Below are positions 13,126 through 28,900 of a stretch of DNA of 64,000 nt, piece by piece (positions within the stretch are counted from its first letter, which is position 1; each line of letters starts with the position of its first letter). The DNA is taken from assembly GCA_008692225.1 (NCBI GenBank), contig VICG01000010.1, positions 744,001 to 808,000 on the forward strand, in the 5' to 3' direction. Source of the DNA: Monilinia fructicola. Lineage: Eukaryota > Ascomycota > Leotiomycetes > Helotiales > Sclerotiniaceae. A program made the translations under genes and the position numbers. The notes under the pieces are model-generated. The model searched no databases. It saw only the letters and a program-made list of their open reading frames with translations, and was not told the origin of the DNA.

Positions 13126-13990
13126 GATGAGAATATTGACCGTGGTACTATTGAAGATAGAAGAGTTACTTTGGTTGTAAAAGGTATGTACAGTAGTCTG
13201 GGAAGCTTGTATGAGGTAAGTTTGAGTTCGCAGATGATCTATTAGTGAGGATCACGGTGGGAGGGAAGTGAAGCAAAGGTAGTGAATGAAGGTAGAGACG
13301 GGGATAGCTTATATATATATATATATATGCCCGTATCCCGCTTCCTACCTGGCAAGCAGATCATTCTCTCACCCCATATCCTCACAAGGCCGAGATGATG
13401 AACTTCTCGTATTTTGACCGACTGCGAGCGTACGAAACAATTTGCGGCAGTAGCTCGTTCCCAGTCTTCCGCCAATATTCCGTGCATGAACGAACGTGCA
13501 TGACGTCTCAAAGGGGCTAATTAACTCAAAACTCACTAGTTCATTTACAAATCACTGTGGCTTGGCTCTCTTTAGTGAATGGGGTACGCGGCATTTACCG
13601 ACTTTTCTTTCTGTTCATTGTGGCTCTGCAAGCCATGGGAAAAAACTCAAATCTATAACGACTCAAGTCACTCGACAACAATGACATTTCCGAGATTGTT
13701 CCAAGGTTTTGACCGATTACAACAAGGAAGCAGGCTTGCGCGTCATCTATAAATACGTTATTTGTTGTTGCGTTGTTAACGATTATAAGCTTTTATATCA
13801 GGTCGTTAGGCTTTGTCTTCGCAACTTGCTGACAGCGTACGTAGTGATACAAAGGCTTAGGCGGATGTATGCTTTACAATGGTCACACGTAGAAGTACGC
13901 ATTTTTAGCACAAACCAAATCATGTTATGAAAGGCTTTGTATTGGTTGTTATTAATTGAGCTGGAACTAGTTCAGAACACTACATACTGC
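13126..13990. other. Intergenic region between GPI gene promoter and quercetinase 3' end
   Basis: Contains the promoter of the minus-strand GPI gene, with the (AT)n tract at 13311-13328, and the 3' flank of the quercetinase gene. No coding sequence recognised. Confidence 0.6.
13311..13328. repeat. (AT)9 tract
   Basis: Perfect AT dinucleotide run about 185 bp upstream of the ATG of the minus-strand GPI gene. It may act as its TATA element. Confidence 0.85.
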
Positions 13991-15172
13991 TTAAGCATAT
14001 GTAGGGAAGACTGGGAATGACCAGGAAGTGCCATTGGCAATGAGCTGGGTATCCAATGCCTCGGATCCGGCCCCAATGAACAAGAACTTTGCGAAGTTGA
14101 CAGTACTATAGTACTTGAAAGTTGTGTTTCCAGGGATGAACACAACATCACCTTGGACAAGAGACAATGTCTCGCCTTGGATTTCGACAGTAACCAAACC
14201 TTCAATGATCTCGAAAGCTGCATGGTCGACAAATTGAGATGTTGGGATTGTGACGTTGGACAACTTGCGGTTGAGCGTGATGGTCGACAAAGAGAAGTCG
14301 CCACCGGATTGCACGGGCGTAACGAATGGCTGGATGATCTGGTAACCGGCGGCATCGTTGATGTATTTTGGTCCAAAGTCCTTCGCGACATAGTATGGAG
14401 AGCCTTGAGCGCCGAGGGCGTTTGGACCGGTGTGCCAGGTAGTGTTTGTTGGTGCAGTACCATTTACGGCATCTCTGCGGGGTGCGAAATTAAACTGAGC
14501 ATAAACGTCGAATGATTCAAGAGCGCTCAGAACCGAAGCAGGAGGAGAGCTGCTGCCATTGACGACGATGAGAGGGTCGTAAGGGGTTTGGGTCACCGAG
14601 GAAGCCGAGGTCCAATTGGAGTCTGCGAGGGCATAAAACAGGCTCCTGAAAATATTGTCAGTTTCATATCTGGTTATGATTAAATCTTGTCATGTCTGGC
14701 AAACGTACTCGAATCCTCCAGGCTGGATAACTCCCACAATCTCAGTATCCGGATCGAGGATTTGGAAAGTATGGGTTGTGTTGATTGGCACACTTCCGTA
14801 ATCTCCTGCTGACAAGACTCTTGTCTCCTCGTCCCCGTCCTTTCCGGTCCAAAGCTGGTAGCGGCCTTTGAGATTGAAAAAGTTCTCGTAGTGTCTCTGG
14901 TGAATGTGAGGAAGAACTCCCAGTTCGGAAGATCCGGGTGCGTTTGTTGCAAGGAGAGAGAAAGCACCTCCGGAAGATGGCCCAGTGACCGGGAAGCGGT
15001 AAACCTGATTGCCAATCACGCAACCCGAAGCATCATAATGTGCAATTGCATAAGGACGGACATGATCAGGCACCTCTGTTACCCAGACCGAGCTGTTGTC
15101 ACGGGCAGTAATGCGACTAGCAGATGCAAGCCCAAAGGCAAGAGCTGAGGAGGCCAAAGTAGAGGTGCGCAT
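13991..15172 (-). CDS. Secreted quercetin 2,3-dioxygenase-like bicupin
   Basis: Two exons, 15172-14709 and 14645-13991, separated by a 63-nt intron (GTACGT donor, branch CTGAC, TTTCAG acceptor), give 372 residues, the length typical of fungal quercetinases. Such enzymes are extracellular metal dioxygenases that open the heterocyclic ring of flavonols, releasing CO. The signal peptide is residues 1-19. The first cupin carries HIHQRHYE with H89, H91 and E96 plus H134 in NTTHTF; this spacing matches the copper ligands of the Aspergillus enzyme. A second cupin in the C-terminal half has VDHAAFEIIEGLVTV and lacks the full ligand set, as is usual. Several N-x-T/S sites fit secretion. An upstream in-frame methionine at 15259 would bury the signal peptide, so 15172 is preferred. 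The substrate is inferred from the family. Confidence 0.88.
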
Positions 15173-15240
15173 GATGAAGGTAATAAAGAATGTGCGTTGA
15201 ATTAATGTGAGAGGTAAAGACCTCAAGGGAATTCGAATGA

Positions 15241-15250
15241 TGTATATATG
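15241..15250 (-). promoter_or_regulatory. Candidate TATA box of the quercetinase gene
   Basis: On the minus strand the sequence reads catatatacatc, about 70 bp before the ATG. Position and composition fit a TATA element; nothing more is shown. Confidence 0.4.
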
Positions 15251-15259
15251 GGAAATCAA

Positions 15260-17539
15260 AAAGTCAACCCACTCTTACTCGGTTCTCATATACTATCTAA
15301 GAGATAGTCCCGGTGAAAATATATGTAACGGTGAGCCATACTAAAAAGCAATCGGGGGGATCTCCATTCGTACCGTCACATCAGATTAGACCCCTACACA
15401 CTCCACCTTCCACTTACATACTGGAGATGGTGACGGGAATGATGTAAACCGAAGGTCTATGTGCCTTATTGATAACAGTATCAATAATTTGATGAATCGA
15501 ACGAACCAGGAGCACGTATTGTTCCCAATTACTACATATTTGTATCCTTTGCACAACTGAAGTTTCCAAAAATGCTCACGTCTACGTGCTACAGTATCTT
15601 GCCGGTCATTTACTGGCCATCAAATATATGCCACTGACCCCCTCAATTATCCTAGCATCTCTCTACGACTCCGTCACTTCAAAGACAAGGCTCGCCATCC
15701 GTCCACATCCGAACGTTCAATCCGGATTAGAATTTTGTCATGACATAAACCGTAGAAACCCCGTCCTTCAATACCACCTTCGATCATTATTACGTCCAAG
15801 TACTGTTCCTACACCCATTCTGCAAGCTGCAGAGTATAACTATACAGTACAAATCTCCGCAGAAATAGACCTACGCATGAACATGCAAAATCCAATTTTC
15901 TTTTTTTCTTCCTGTGGCCGTCTCGACGCGGCATCACTACCGGTACCTACTGCTGATGACACTCAACCTCAACGATCATAGGTGCCCGGCATTCAAAATA
16001 TCCCCAAGTGCCACGCGTACGTACCCAGGAGTCCTAGTCAGGTCCCAGAATCCCCGAGGCGAGCGTCCAAGGTGGAAGGGAGAATGGTGGAATGCAAGTA
16101 CTGCAGAGCGGAACCGTGATTATCTCCGCAGATCCAATGGGGAAGTTATTATTATATAAGGTTACTCGCAATCACAATCACAATCACAATATCGCACACC
16201 ACGCCGCGGTGGACGGGCGGGGAACTGAAACATCGAGCAGCAGCCAATCCGTCCAGCAAGTACCGATTGAATCTAGCGCACAACCAAACAGATGAATAAG
16301 CAAGCAAGCACGCAAGCACGCAAGCAAGAAGACCTGCGGCCTGCTCATGTACTCCATATTATATATATGCGGCAATTCTCTTCAAGTGGACGGAGGGAAA
16401 AATCTCGACCCCGTCCATCTAAGCTTAATCTATCTCCTCCATCCAACAACTGGGGTAAGCGCGTCCACAAAGTGGACGGGCAGGGGGGAGTGGACGGGCA
16501 AAGGGGGGTTGTGGGGAGGTGAGATTCCAGCCAATAATCGGGCCGGCGGCCCCTTTCGTGTCGATTCTCGAACACTGCGCAGGCTCTTTTGCAGTCGGTA
16601 TCCTCCTACAGGGACAATATTAGAATGGGCATCTATCTACTCGAGTATCTCTCCATCCATCTATATCTAGGACTCGGCCTCCAATACCCAAGAAACACGC
16701 CGCGACGCAAGCACGCCGGCTGGCGGGTTGCAACTGGTAGATGCGATGCAGATGAATTGCGTTGTCCACGGACGTGAAGATTAGGAAGAGAAATCCACGG
16801 CGTTGGAAGGGATCGGGTTGTTGGTGTCCCCGTGCGTGGACAAACCAATACCTGCCTAGTTCTACCTAGTATGTCTACGTGCAACTCATCCGGTCAAGGT
16901 TTTGTTCGTTGCTGTATTGGATGTTCTACCATGCAGGATCTAAAGGCCCTTCAATATCGCACGTAGCCAGCTTCAGCTATGGCCTAGCAGCTCCTAGATG
17001 AATAAGTATTACAGATACCAGAAGGTTGGATACTTGACGTGGCGACCTGCTTGTTGAGGAATCATTATTGAGGTATTCGAGGCTGGAAACACACTCACCC
17101 ACCCGCGCGTCACTTCTCGTACTTTCTTCGGGGGTGGCAGAAGGGAGATATACCCATCGTATGAGAGTGATCCGCGACATATATAACTCATTTGTCGGAT
17201 TAGGACAGGAATCAACGGATTTTCACATTTGCAGTTTCTATCTGATCTGATCTAGTCTATGTAGCGCTAAGAATATACCAAAGGTACCTACCTATCCAAA
17301 CACCGTATCCCAACACCAAACTCTATACAATCAATCGCTCGCTTTTGACCCAATAACTGTGACCCGCCTCGACCCAATCAATGACTGCGGGGTTGTTGAA
17401 TGATAACTAAATAAAGATCTTGCCTCCCATTTCCCAACTCATATCCTTTATCTCTGTAGGTACCTCTTCCTTACGTACTGCCATCATCTCCCAATTAACG
17501 AGCCTCCGATCTACCAAGCCCGCTTGCTCGATCACTCGA
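15260..17539. other. Long upstream region of the quercetinase gene, with short repeats
   Basis: No gene is recognised in this 2.3-kb stretch. It holds an AAGC/ACGC tetranucleotide run at about 16298-16330 and a G-rich tandem of GTGGACGGGCA at about 16472-16508. Open frames of 60-130 codons overlap each other on both strands with no motif or consistent codon use. Confidence 0.6.
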
Positions 17540-20500
17540 TCACTCACTCACTGTTCCACACTTCGTGCACACCAATTTCTGTGCTCTTCCCACGCCCACC
17601 CCAACCCTCTTGGCCCTAAAGTCCTTTCCTCCGCACTTCCTGCATGCAACCATTTGATCACTGCCATCACTAGCATCACCCTCTAGATCCCGATACTCAT
17701 CAGTTAGTTCGGAGTTCGCTTCACTGCTCAACCTCGAGACAATGCTATTTGCACGAGATGATGTGCCGGGCCGAAGAAGTTCGGGCCCCAATTTGTTCAT
17801 GTTTTGGTCCATGGTTGAGTTGTTTTTCCAATTTGCAACGTTCCAAAATTGGTAAGACTTCCCCGCAGGATCTAATTTGAGGATGTTTGAATTGCCGTCC
17901 CCGTTCAATGAGGTTGTAGGAGGTGAGGCGGGATTGAGTTTGAAGGACGGAGTTGGCGGTTGGCTTGGGAGAAGCTGGTTTTGATTGCGATTTGAAAATT
18001 GATGGAGGGGGGCTTATGGTAGCGATAGAGGAGGGGCGATGACCGCCACTCACTGTCGTTGTATTTGTGGGTGCAACATTACCACCGTATTGGAGTTGGC
18101 GGCTGGCACCTGCAAGATTGGCGGAAGATGATGAGGAGTAAGGGGCACGAGTAAATTTGGCGGGTGAGACACTACGGTCGCTTCGATTGCCAAAAATAGA
18201 AGTTCTGGTATGAGAATTAGAGGTCCTGGGTCTATCGTTGGAAATGGACTTGCGCCAGTCGAGGATGCTATGGTCTAATTGTGTGACTGGACCTGACAAG
18301 GAATTTTGGGATATAGAGGTTCGCCGCGAATGTGACCCCCCACTTTGACGTGTCATTATGCTGTTGCTTCTGGCGAGCATCTTTTTAGAGAATTGAGATG
18401 ACGTTTCCCATTGGTCGTTACGTCGTTTTTGATAAGCGCAGTCTTGTCGAAAGACCTTTATACGGCCAAGGTAATCCGCAGTTACAATGATATTGCCATC
18501 GTTATGGTGGGACCTGCTAAGGTAAGCGGATGATTGTTCGGGCTTTTTAATTGGTGATTCTGAGATATCCTCGATGGAAACGGTCCCAGAATCCCGGTTG
18601 CCTGCCTCGCTGGTAGCATGAGGTATCAAGGGAATATTTGATTCTTCTCTACTTAGTAGAGTCACAGGTGGTGGGTTGCACAAGTCGTAGAGAGGATCTC
18701 CCGAGCCACTAAGAAGTATTCTAGATTTCGTCGGCGCCATCACAGCGGCCGTCACAACTTCAGAATGCGCCTCGAAAAATTCGCAAGGTCTTTTATCCTT
18801 GCTCTCATTATCCGTCACTCCAAGGGACCAGATGTAAGCTTTATGATCCTCGCTACCACATATAACGTATTGTGCGTCATCACTGAATTGGGCGGTAATT
18901 TGGCTGTAGGCATTTTCGTGGCTTCTGAACTTCATCTCTAGAGCTTTGTCTCGGAGGTTATACATTCGAACTCGAGAATCATTGGAAGTGATCAGGACTT
19001 TTATTTCACCTTCCGGGTCGTTGGGAGGATATACAATCGTGCGAATACCGGTGATCTTGCTCCCTTTGGCATTTTTTCCTCGTGATGATCGGACATGAAT
19101 CTGGGTGTGGTACTTCAAACCTTCAGTCTCATAAAACAAGCAGATTCCACTAAGAACACCAGCTATAGCGGTTTTACCATCTGGACTGAATGCCACGGCC
19201 GTTATGAGACCTGGTAATTGGTTCCAAAATGCAACACTTTTGTCAGGAATACTCCAAAGCCGGAGAATTGAATCGAGCGAACCAGCCAAGAAAAATCGAT
19301 CGTCACGCGGGTGGAATGCTATCGATGTAACGAAGTCCTTGTGGTTAAAAGTGCACAGACACTCAGGCCTACTTACGTGCCATAATCGTACCGTCTTGTC
19401 CATTGAAGAAGACAGTAGGAAATTGTTTTTGCTCCAACTAAGATCCAGAACATCTAGGGTATGGCCTTCAAATTCCTGTACCGGCTTAGATTTGAAGACA
19501 GGGGCGCTCAGCTTTTCGCCATCTTCGTCAAATTCATGGGCTCGCCGTTCTTCTTTAGTAGATATGACTGCCCAAACTCGAACCACCCGATCCTTTCCTG
19601 CCGCGGCGAAATACCTCCCGTCTTTGCTAAATTCGGCTGCCCACACTGCGCCGCTCGATCTTGGTGGTTTCGATAACCTATTGGGTTGTTCTGAAGTAGT
19701 GAGATTATGTACTCTCTCGTCCTTTAGAGGACTTTTTGTACCAGTCAATTCTTGGGCTAGAAACATGCGATTAAACTCTACAGTTTTCTTATGATGGGCT
19801 CGGACTTTGATATATCGTGGTGGCTCCTTGTGTCTCGGAATATAACCATTTGCACCTATCGACGAGGAAAAGACATGCGCATTCATGCCTTCAGTGCGTG
19901 GATCGCCAAGTTCTGACTCATCGTCGTCCATCTCCGGCTCCTCATTTTTCTTTCCCCCTAATATGTTGAAACGGTTTAAAAAGGAGACTCCTTTCCTACA
20001 AGATATTACTGATTAGCTTTCGTAAGATGATCACTCTCCAGCGTCCGCCAACATAAGCAGCCACGAGGGCACAGTAAGCAAGTCTGCAAGTATAGGCTCT
20101 CCACATTCGATTGTGCCAAATGTAGACTCACTTCTTGTCTTTCGCCAGATTACTGTCGCTGCGCATCTCTGGGGCTAATTGCCTACCAGGAGAACTTGTG
20201 TCGGGACTCCCCGGTTCCGCGATTTCTGGAAGAACACTTCCTGAAGTAGGGGCATTTCGAAGTTTTTGGGGTATTGTGTTCTCGGTATTCGTACGCTTCA
20301 GAATATGCTACATGCCTGGTCAGCTAATGTGACCTTTAAACTGCTGGTATGATTGTTCACAGAGAGTAATCAAAGGAGTATATCGAAGTGGCATACATGC
20401 GATAGAGGGTCAATAGCCGTAGAAGGTCGCGCATATACTGTGTCGGTTCCATTCTCTCTAGCCGCTCCATTTCGAATCAGTTTTATCGGAGTCCTCTTAG

Positions 20501-20772
20501 AAGTTGAGGTATGTCCATTGTCTAGAAACAAAACTTGCATCAGCGCATTGTTTTGGAGAAGCAATAGTGAAAGCCCCAAACACCACGACATTGCCGTCGA
20601 CGTATCTCGCAACATATGAAATAGCTACCCTACCTTCCGATGAATTTACAGAGCGTGGTTTGGGCGATGTCCCTCCTCCAATGGTTGGTGATCCAATAGT
20701 TTGCAGTTGTTCCTTGCTGCCCTCCGAGTGCCCCTCAGTCGCCTTGATAGTCTGGAATTCTGCATCAGACAT
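17540..20772 (-). CDS. DGR2/WDR44-like WD40 repeat protein with C-terminal zinc ribbon
   Basis: Five exons (20772-20634, 20521-20397, 20307-20132, 19995-18054, 17974-17540) give about 938 residues. The N-terminal 150 residues are disordered and lead into the conserved GVSFLNRF...KEPPRYIKV block. Six or seven WD40 repeats follow, with FEGHTLDVLDLSWSKNNFLLSSSMD-type blades (here WSKNNFLLSSSMDKTVRLW), as in yeast Dgr2 (YMR102C) and human WDR44. The tail is Ser-rich. The last 40 residues contain CRKCGGKDF and LVCTKCG, a CxxC...CxxC zinc ribbon. Exon 4 reaches exon 5 through a 79-nt intron (17975-18053, GTGAGT donor, CAG acceptor); its interior looks coding-like, so a 1-nt frameshift with no intron is a second reading. 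WDR44 proteins act in membrane traffic; the exact role here is unknown. Confidence 0.85.
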
Positions 20773-21535
20773 TTTACCTCAGAGTTCACGAGTCCAGTAA
20801 TCTTTTAAAAGCTTATGTAAGTGGATAGGGGCAGCGAGCAGGTTGTATCTTTGGTCACTTCCTCTTTGCTTGCCAGATTGCTGAGATTCCACACTCTCCC
20901 AGGGGGGTGACCAAAAAGTTAGGGTTGCCGCGATGGAAACAGATATTCGAGCACGAGCATACAGTAAGTGTTTGAGGCCAAAACTTTATGGTTTTATGAA
21001 CATTTTGGTTGGAAGTGAATTGAATGGGTGAATCGAGTGGGTGAATCGAATGGGTGAATCGAATGAAATCTAGAATAATGAATGACTTGAGAGAGTTGTC
21101 AATTGACGTAGACAAAAACCTTATATCAACGAAATCCTATTGATTCCGAATTCTGGGCTTTCTATCCTTGTTCGCTTCCTTGACGGAATCGTGAATGCAA
21201 ACGCAAACTAATACCTAGTAAATACCTTGTACTGATCTCTGGGTTGATAACTACCTAGTACGAAGTACTATACGTCCTATGCGTCCTATGCGTCCTATGG
21301 ATACTACCTACCTACCTACCACCACTTTTACCTACCTGGTACTTCGGAGTATAATTGAGTGAAGGGCGCCGAAGGGGAGAGCGAGCATCCGAGATACTCT
21401 AAGAAAGCGGTGTCGTCTAAAATGGCAGAAATGATAGAGAGAACAGACCTGATGGACATCAAGATGGATGGATGGATGGATGGATGGTGAGTTCAACTTA
21501 AACAGATACAACGTGTGAAAAGCATATTTTGAAAA
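20773..21535. other. Divergent promoter region between WD40 and deaminase genes
   Basis: Bidirectional upstream region. It contains three copies of a 13-nt unit (rtgggtgaatcga, about 21024-21064), TACCTACC runs near 21305-21335 and an (ATGG)n tract at 21463-21487. No coding sequence seen. Confidence 0.65.
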
Positions 21536-22051
21536 ATGGAGCAAGAAAAAATATCCTCGGACCATCTCACCTACCTCCGTCAAGCCCTGGACTTAGCCAG
21601 ACTCTCTCCACCCAAACCCACCAATTTTCGAGTCGGCGCACTACTTGTCAATGCTTCAACAAACACTATTCTCGCAACAGGTTACACACTGGAATGCCCT
21701 GGCAATACACATGCAGAACAATCATGCTTCATAAAGCTCTCGCAAGCCCATAATACATCTGAAGAGCGGCTAGCAGATGTTCTGCCAGAGCATACAATAT
21801 TATACACTACAATGGAACCTTGCACAAAGAGGTTGAGTGGGAATGTGAGTTGTTTAGAAAGAATCTTGAAGCTGAGTGAGGGTGGGAAAGGAATTCGACA
21901 GGTAGTGGTCGGCGTGAAAGAGCCAGAGAAGTTTGTGGGTGAGAACGAAGGGAGGAGAAAATTGGAGGATGCGGGCATTGAAGTATTGCTAGTGGAAGGA
22001 TTGGAGGAAGAAATATTGAAGGTTGCTACAGCAGGGCATGTTCCGGAATAA
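21536..22051 (+). CDS. Zinc-dependent deaminase of the CDA fold, probably DRAP/pyrimidine deaminase type
   Basis: Single-exon protein of 171 residues. It carries the cytidine-deaminase zinc site: THAEQS (H59, E61) and PCTKRLSGNVSC (C96, C106), preceded by the FRVGALLV strand. The insertion with RLSG between the two cysteines resembles the riboflavin-pathway deaminases (RibD/Rib2 type), which deaminate a diamino-pyrimidine phosphate, rather than plain cytidine deaminases. This assignment rests on motif style only. The gene is divergent from the WD40 gene. The protein is probably cytosolic, with no signal or membrane segment. Confidence 0.78.
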   Translation: MEQEKISSDHLTYLRQALDLARLSPPKPTNFRVGALLVNASTNTILATGYTLECPGNTHAEQSCFIKLSQAHNTSEERLADVLPEHTILYTTMEPCTKRLSGNVSCLERILKLSEGGKGIRQVVVGVKEPEKFVGENEGRRKLEDAGIEVLLVEGLEEEILKVATAGHVPE

Positions 22052-25583
<3,532 letters not shown>

Positions 25584-27002
25584 TTGTGCAGAGTTTTGTT
25601 TTGTTGGGAAGAGAGTTTTGCGTTTTGGTTGGAGTGTTTGTTTGGAGTCAGTATGAGCGAGCCTGCACTTTTCAACAAGTGGGTTTTCAGACTTGAGGTG
25701 GTAGGATGGCTTGATTTCACATCTAGATATTGGCAGAATGGATACCGTTTGGTGGTTTCATCGTCGTTGTCGGTCTATGTATTCGTTACTCGAAACAGTC
25801 CGATATTGCACATCTCCTTAAGCTTCCGGTATGCCGTTATCGTCACATTATTAAATCCCTCAAGTACTATGGTCAACCTGTGTTGCTTCCGACGTAGTGG
25901 CTGCAGTTCAAATGCAGGGATTATATCAGCAGTCTCAGTATGGCCGCATGCATGGTCTAAAGCTTCCAAGGTTGTATTTATCCCTCTAGGTAAATACCTA
26001 TTCTAGCTATATACCGTAATAACTTTTGATATCTACAAAGTTAGCAACGTCGCTAAAATAGTCTTAATACTGTAGATTTGACAAATACATAAAAATCAAG
26101 TATATAGGTAGTCAAAGAAGATATTTACCGTAATTCTTTTGGTAACATCCAACGTATAGACAGAGATACCTAGGTAAGTACATGATACTAATAAGCGATG
26201 CAAGACTACATTTATATACAGTAGTGAGGAGAACAGAGATTTGATTCCTTGATGATGTTGATATCGATAGGGAGGTTACGTAAATGGAAAGTGGTTATCT
26301 TTCTCCACATTGTTCGCGGGAAGTGGAGTTGGCCTTCGGACTGGGGACTGGGCGGGGATTATTTATGTATATATATCAGCCATATATATCAATCCGCCTT
26401 GGTATAGAAGTTTTTTAACCTCAGGGTTTCATGACTTAACAGTAGCGATAAGCATAACAAGGAAGGCTGATTGGTGTCACATAAAAGATATGCATTTGAA
26501 CTCACTCAGTGGTGTGAGGTCGTGGACAGCTTTACCATTGGTCTAACGATGTCACGATGTATGATTTTTCTTCAAATGGCACATGTTGTGTTATATTGCT
26601 ACAATGATCATTTCTGATCGACACATAAGAGCGGAAATTATGACACAATCATGAGCCTTTCTATAAATACGTAGAAGTGATAGGAAACAAACTACCAGAA
26701 ATAAGGGAGCAATAAGAAAAAAGATCCGATTGAATCAGATCATGAAGATAGGAAAATGAGACCAACAAGAGAAATCCACCCGAAGCCACCTTCTTGATAG
26801 CAGGGTTCAGGCTGAACCTTCCTTATCAAGTATTAGATCTGATAGCTGTTGTACGACCCCTTCTGCCCTATGAACAAACGGTCTTGAAATGAAATTCTGT
26901 CATGACTTGTAGCCAATTGATAAGTCTTCGCATAATACATAGATATGCCACGTCCGCAAAGAATTCTCTGAATCTACAAGAATCATCCTCAGATCGTCGA
27001 AG
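25584..27002. other. Intergenic region between halogenase and permease
   Basis: 1.4 kb without a recognisable gene. A tacctaggta word occurs at about 26167 and A+T-rich sequence at 25990-26230. A short TATA-like tract (tatgtatatata) lies near 26364. Confidence 0.6.
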
Positions 27003-28900
27003 ATGGCTACATTCAAGCGGTCGAAGAGTAGTGTGTCGCCTAATGATGTTTTTGATACGTCGTCCTTCTATCACGACGGTGTTACCGGTGGAAAATGTTC
27101 CGGATCTAGAAGGTATGAGTGCAGATGAAGCGGCGCTGATAGCTTTGGGGTATAAACAAGAATTTAAACGAGAATTCTCCTTATGGACAACTTTTTGTGT
27201 TTCGTTTGCTGTGCTGGGATTGTTGCCCAGCTTTGCAAGTACGTTGTATTATGGAATGGGATATGCTGGTACTGGAGGAATGGTTTGGGGATGGTTGATT
27301 AGTTGGTTTTTCATTCAGTGTGTTGCGATGGGAATGGCTGAGTTGTGTTCGAGTATGCCAACTAGGTGAGTGTTCTGCGAGGACAGGTTCAAGTATACGA
27401 AAGCTAAATGTTTCAAGTGGTGGATTGTATTATGCTGCTGCAGTACTTGCGCCTCCAGGTTGGGGTCCATTCGCAAGTTGGATAACAGGATGGTCCAATT
27501 GGTTATCCCAAATCACATCAGCACCAAGTGTGGACTATGGGCTTGCAGCTATGATTCTTGCCGCTGCCTCAGTTACCCATCCAGAGTATGAACCAACGAA
27601 TTACCAGACATACTTATTAAGCGTCTTGATCATGATCATCCATGCATGTATATCGAGTATGCCAACATTATGGATTGCGAAGTTCAATTCGTTTGGATCA
27701 ACATTGAATATAATCGCTCTGCTGGTTGTAATCATCATGATTCCAACGTCGGTCACTGGAACTGCCACAACGCCAAAGTTCTTTCCTTCGAAGGAGGTCT
27801 GGTCTATTCAAAATGGTACCGACTGGCCAGATGGCATTGCAGTCTTGATGTCTTTTATCGCCATTATTTGGACAATGTCTGGATATGATGCCCCCATTCC
27901 ATCTCTCGGAGGAATGTAGTAATGCCAACATCGCATCTCCACGCGCCATCGTTCTGACTAGTGGAATTGGAGGTCTCATGGGATGGGCTTTGCAACTTGT
28001 CGTTGCATATACTGTTATCGATATAACGGAAGTTCTTGATTCGCCCCTCGGACAACCATGGGCATCGTATCTCATTCAAGTGATGCCACAGAAGATTGCG
28101 CTCGCTGTTCTTGCCATTACCATTATGTGCGGCTTCTTTATGGGACAAGGGTGTATGGTTGCAGCTTCCCGTGTAACTTTCGCTTATGCCCGAGATGATT
28201 GCTTCCCCTGCTCTTGGTGGATGAAGAGAATCAACAAGTATACTTATACCCCTGTCAACTCTGTGTGGTTCAATACAGCTGTAGGCTGCCTTCTCCTCTT
28301 GTTGATCTTTGGTGGTTCGGTAGCTATTGGCGCGATCTTCTCCGTCGGAGCCATTGCAGCATATGCTGCTTTCAACCATCCCCATCTTCATTCGAGTATT
28401 CTTCGTCGGTGACAGGTTTCGACGTGGGCCATGGCATCTTGGCAAATTTAGCAAGCCAGTCGGAATAGCTTCTTGTGCGTTTATTCTTGTAATGATGCCA
28501 ATTCTCTGCTTCCCGGCATATAAAGGTGGCAATCTCACAGCCGAATTGATGAACTGGACAGTAGCCGTATATTTCACGCGTGAGTATTCTTGAACGTCCT
28601 TTTATTGTATCCATCTTCGGCGGCTAATGATAGATTCAGCGATGATTATGGTAATTATCTGGTGGTTTGTATCAGCACATAAATGGTTCAAAGGACCTGT
28701 GATTAATATCGAGGTAAGTTACATACATCCCATACCAACATACCGGCCACGAAGGCTAACACTGGTAATCCTAGCATTATATGATTGGTAGAGATCCAGA
28801 AGAATTTGTGGAACGAATTGAAGATAATTCGGATGATGGGAAGAAGAAGGCTGAGCAAGCAGGAAGTCGGACTCCTGGACCTTCAATGGTAACTCAATGA
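27003..28900 (+). CDS. APC-family amino-acid/GABA-type permease, with three apparent single-base frameshifts
   Basis: Plasma-membrane or vacuolar permease of the fungal GABA/choline group (Uga4/Hnm1-like) with about 12 hydrophobic segments. Exons are 27003-27365, 27418-28579, 28640-28713 and 28775-28900. The N-terminal block MSADEAALIALGYKQEFKRE and the SSMPTSGGLYY junction across intron 1 are diagnostic. The sequence leaves frame three times, each time by one extra base: near 27077-27081 (GGTGGAAAA), at a C5 run 27891-27895 (needed for SGYDAPFHLSEECSNA) and at AA 28374-28375 (needed for AAFTIPIFI). Removing one base at each gives 1722 nt, exactly 574 codons (573 residues). An alternative start at 27040 would avoid the first shift only. 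As written the gene cannot make a full transporter. Substrate not determinable. Confidence 0.85.

Noticed and set aside
17420..17686. Short plus-strand open frame
   Set aside because: Antisense to the zinc-ribbon exon of the WD40 gene.
19204..19794. 196-codon plus-strand open frame
   Set aside because: Antisense to the WD40 repeats; codon pattern belongs to the minus strand.
27864..28577. 237-codon minus-strand open frame
   Set aside because: Antisense shadow of the permease transmembrane segments.
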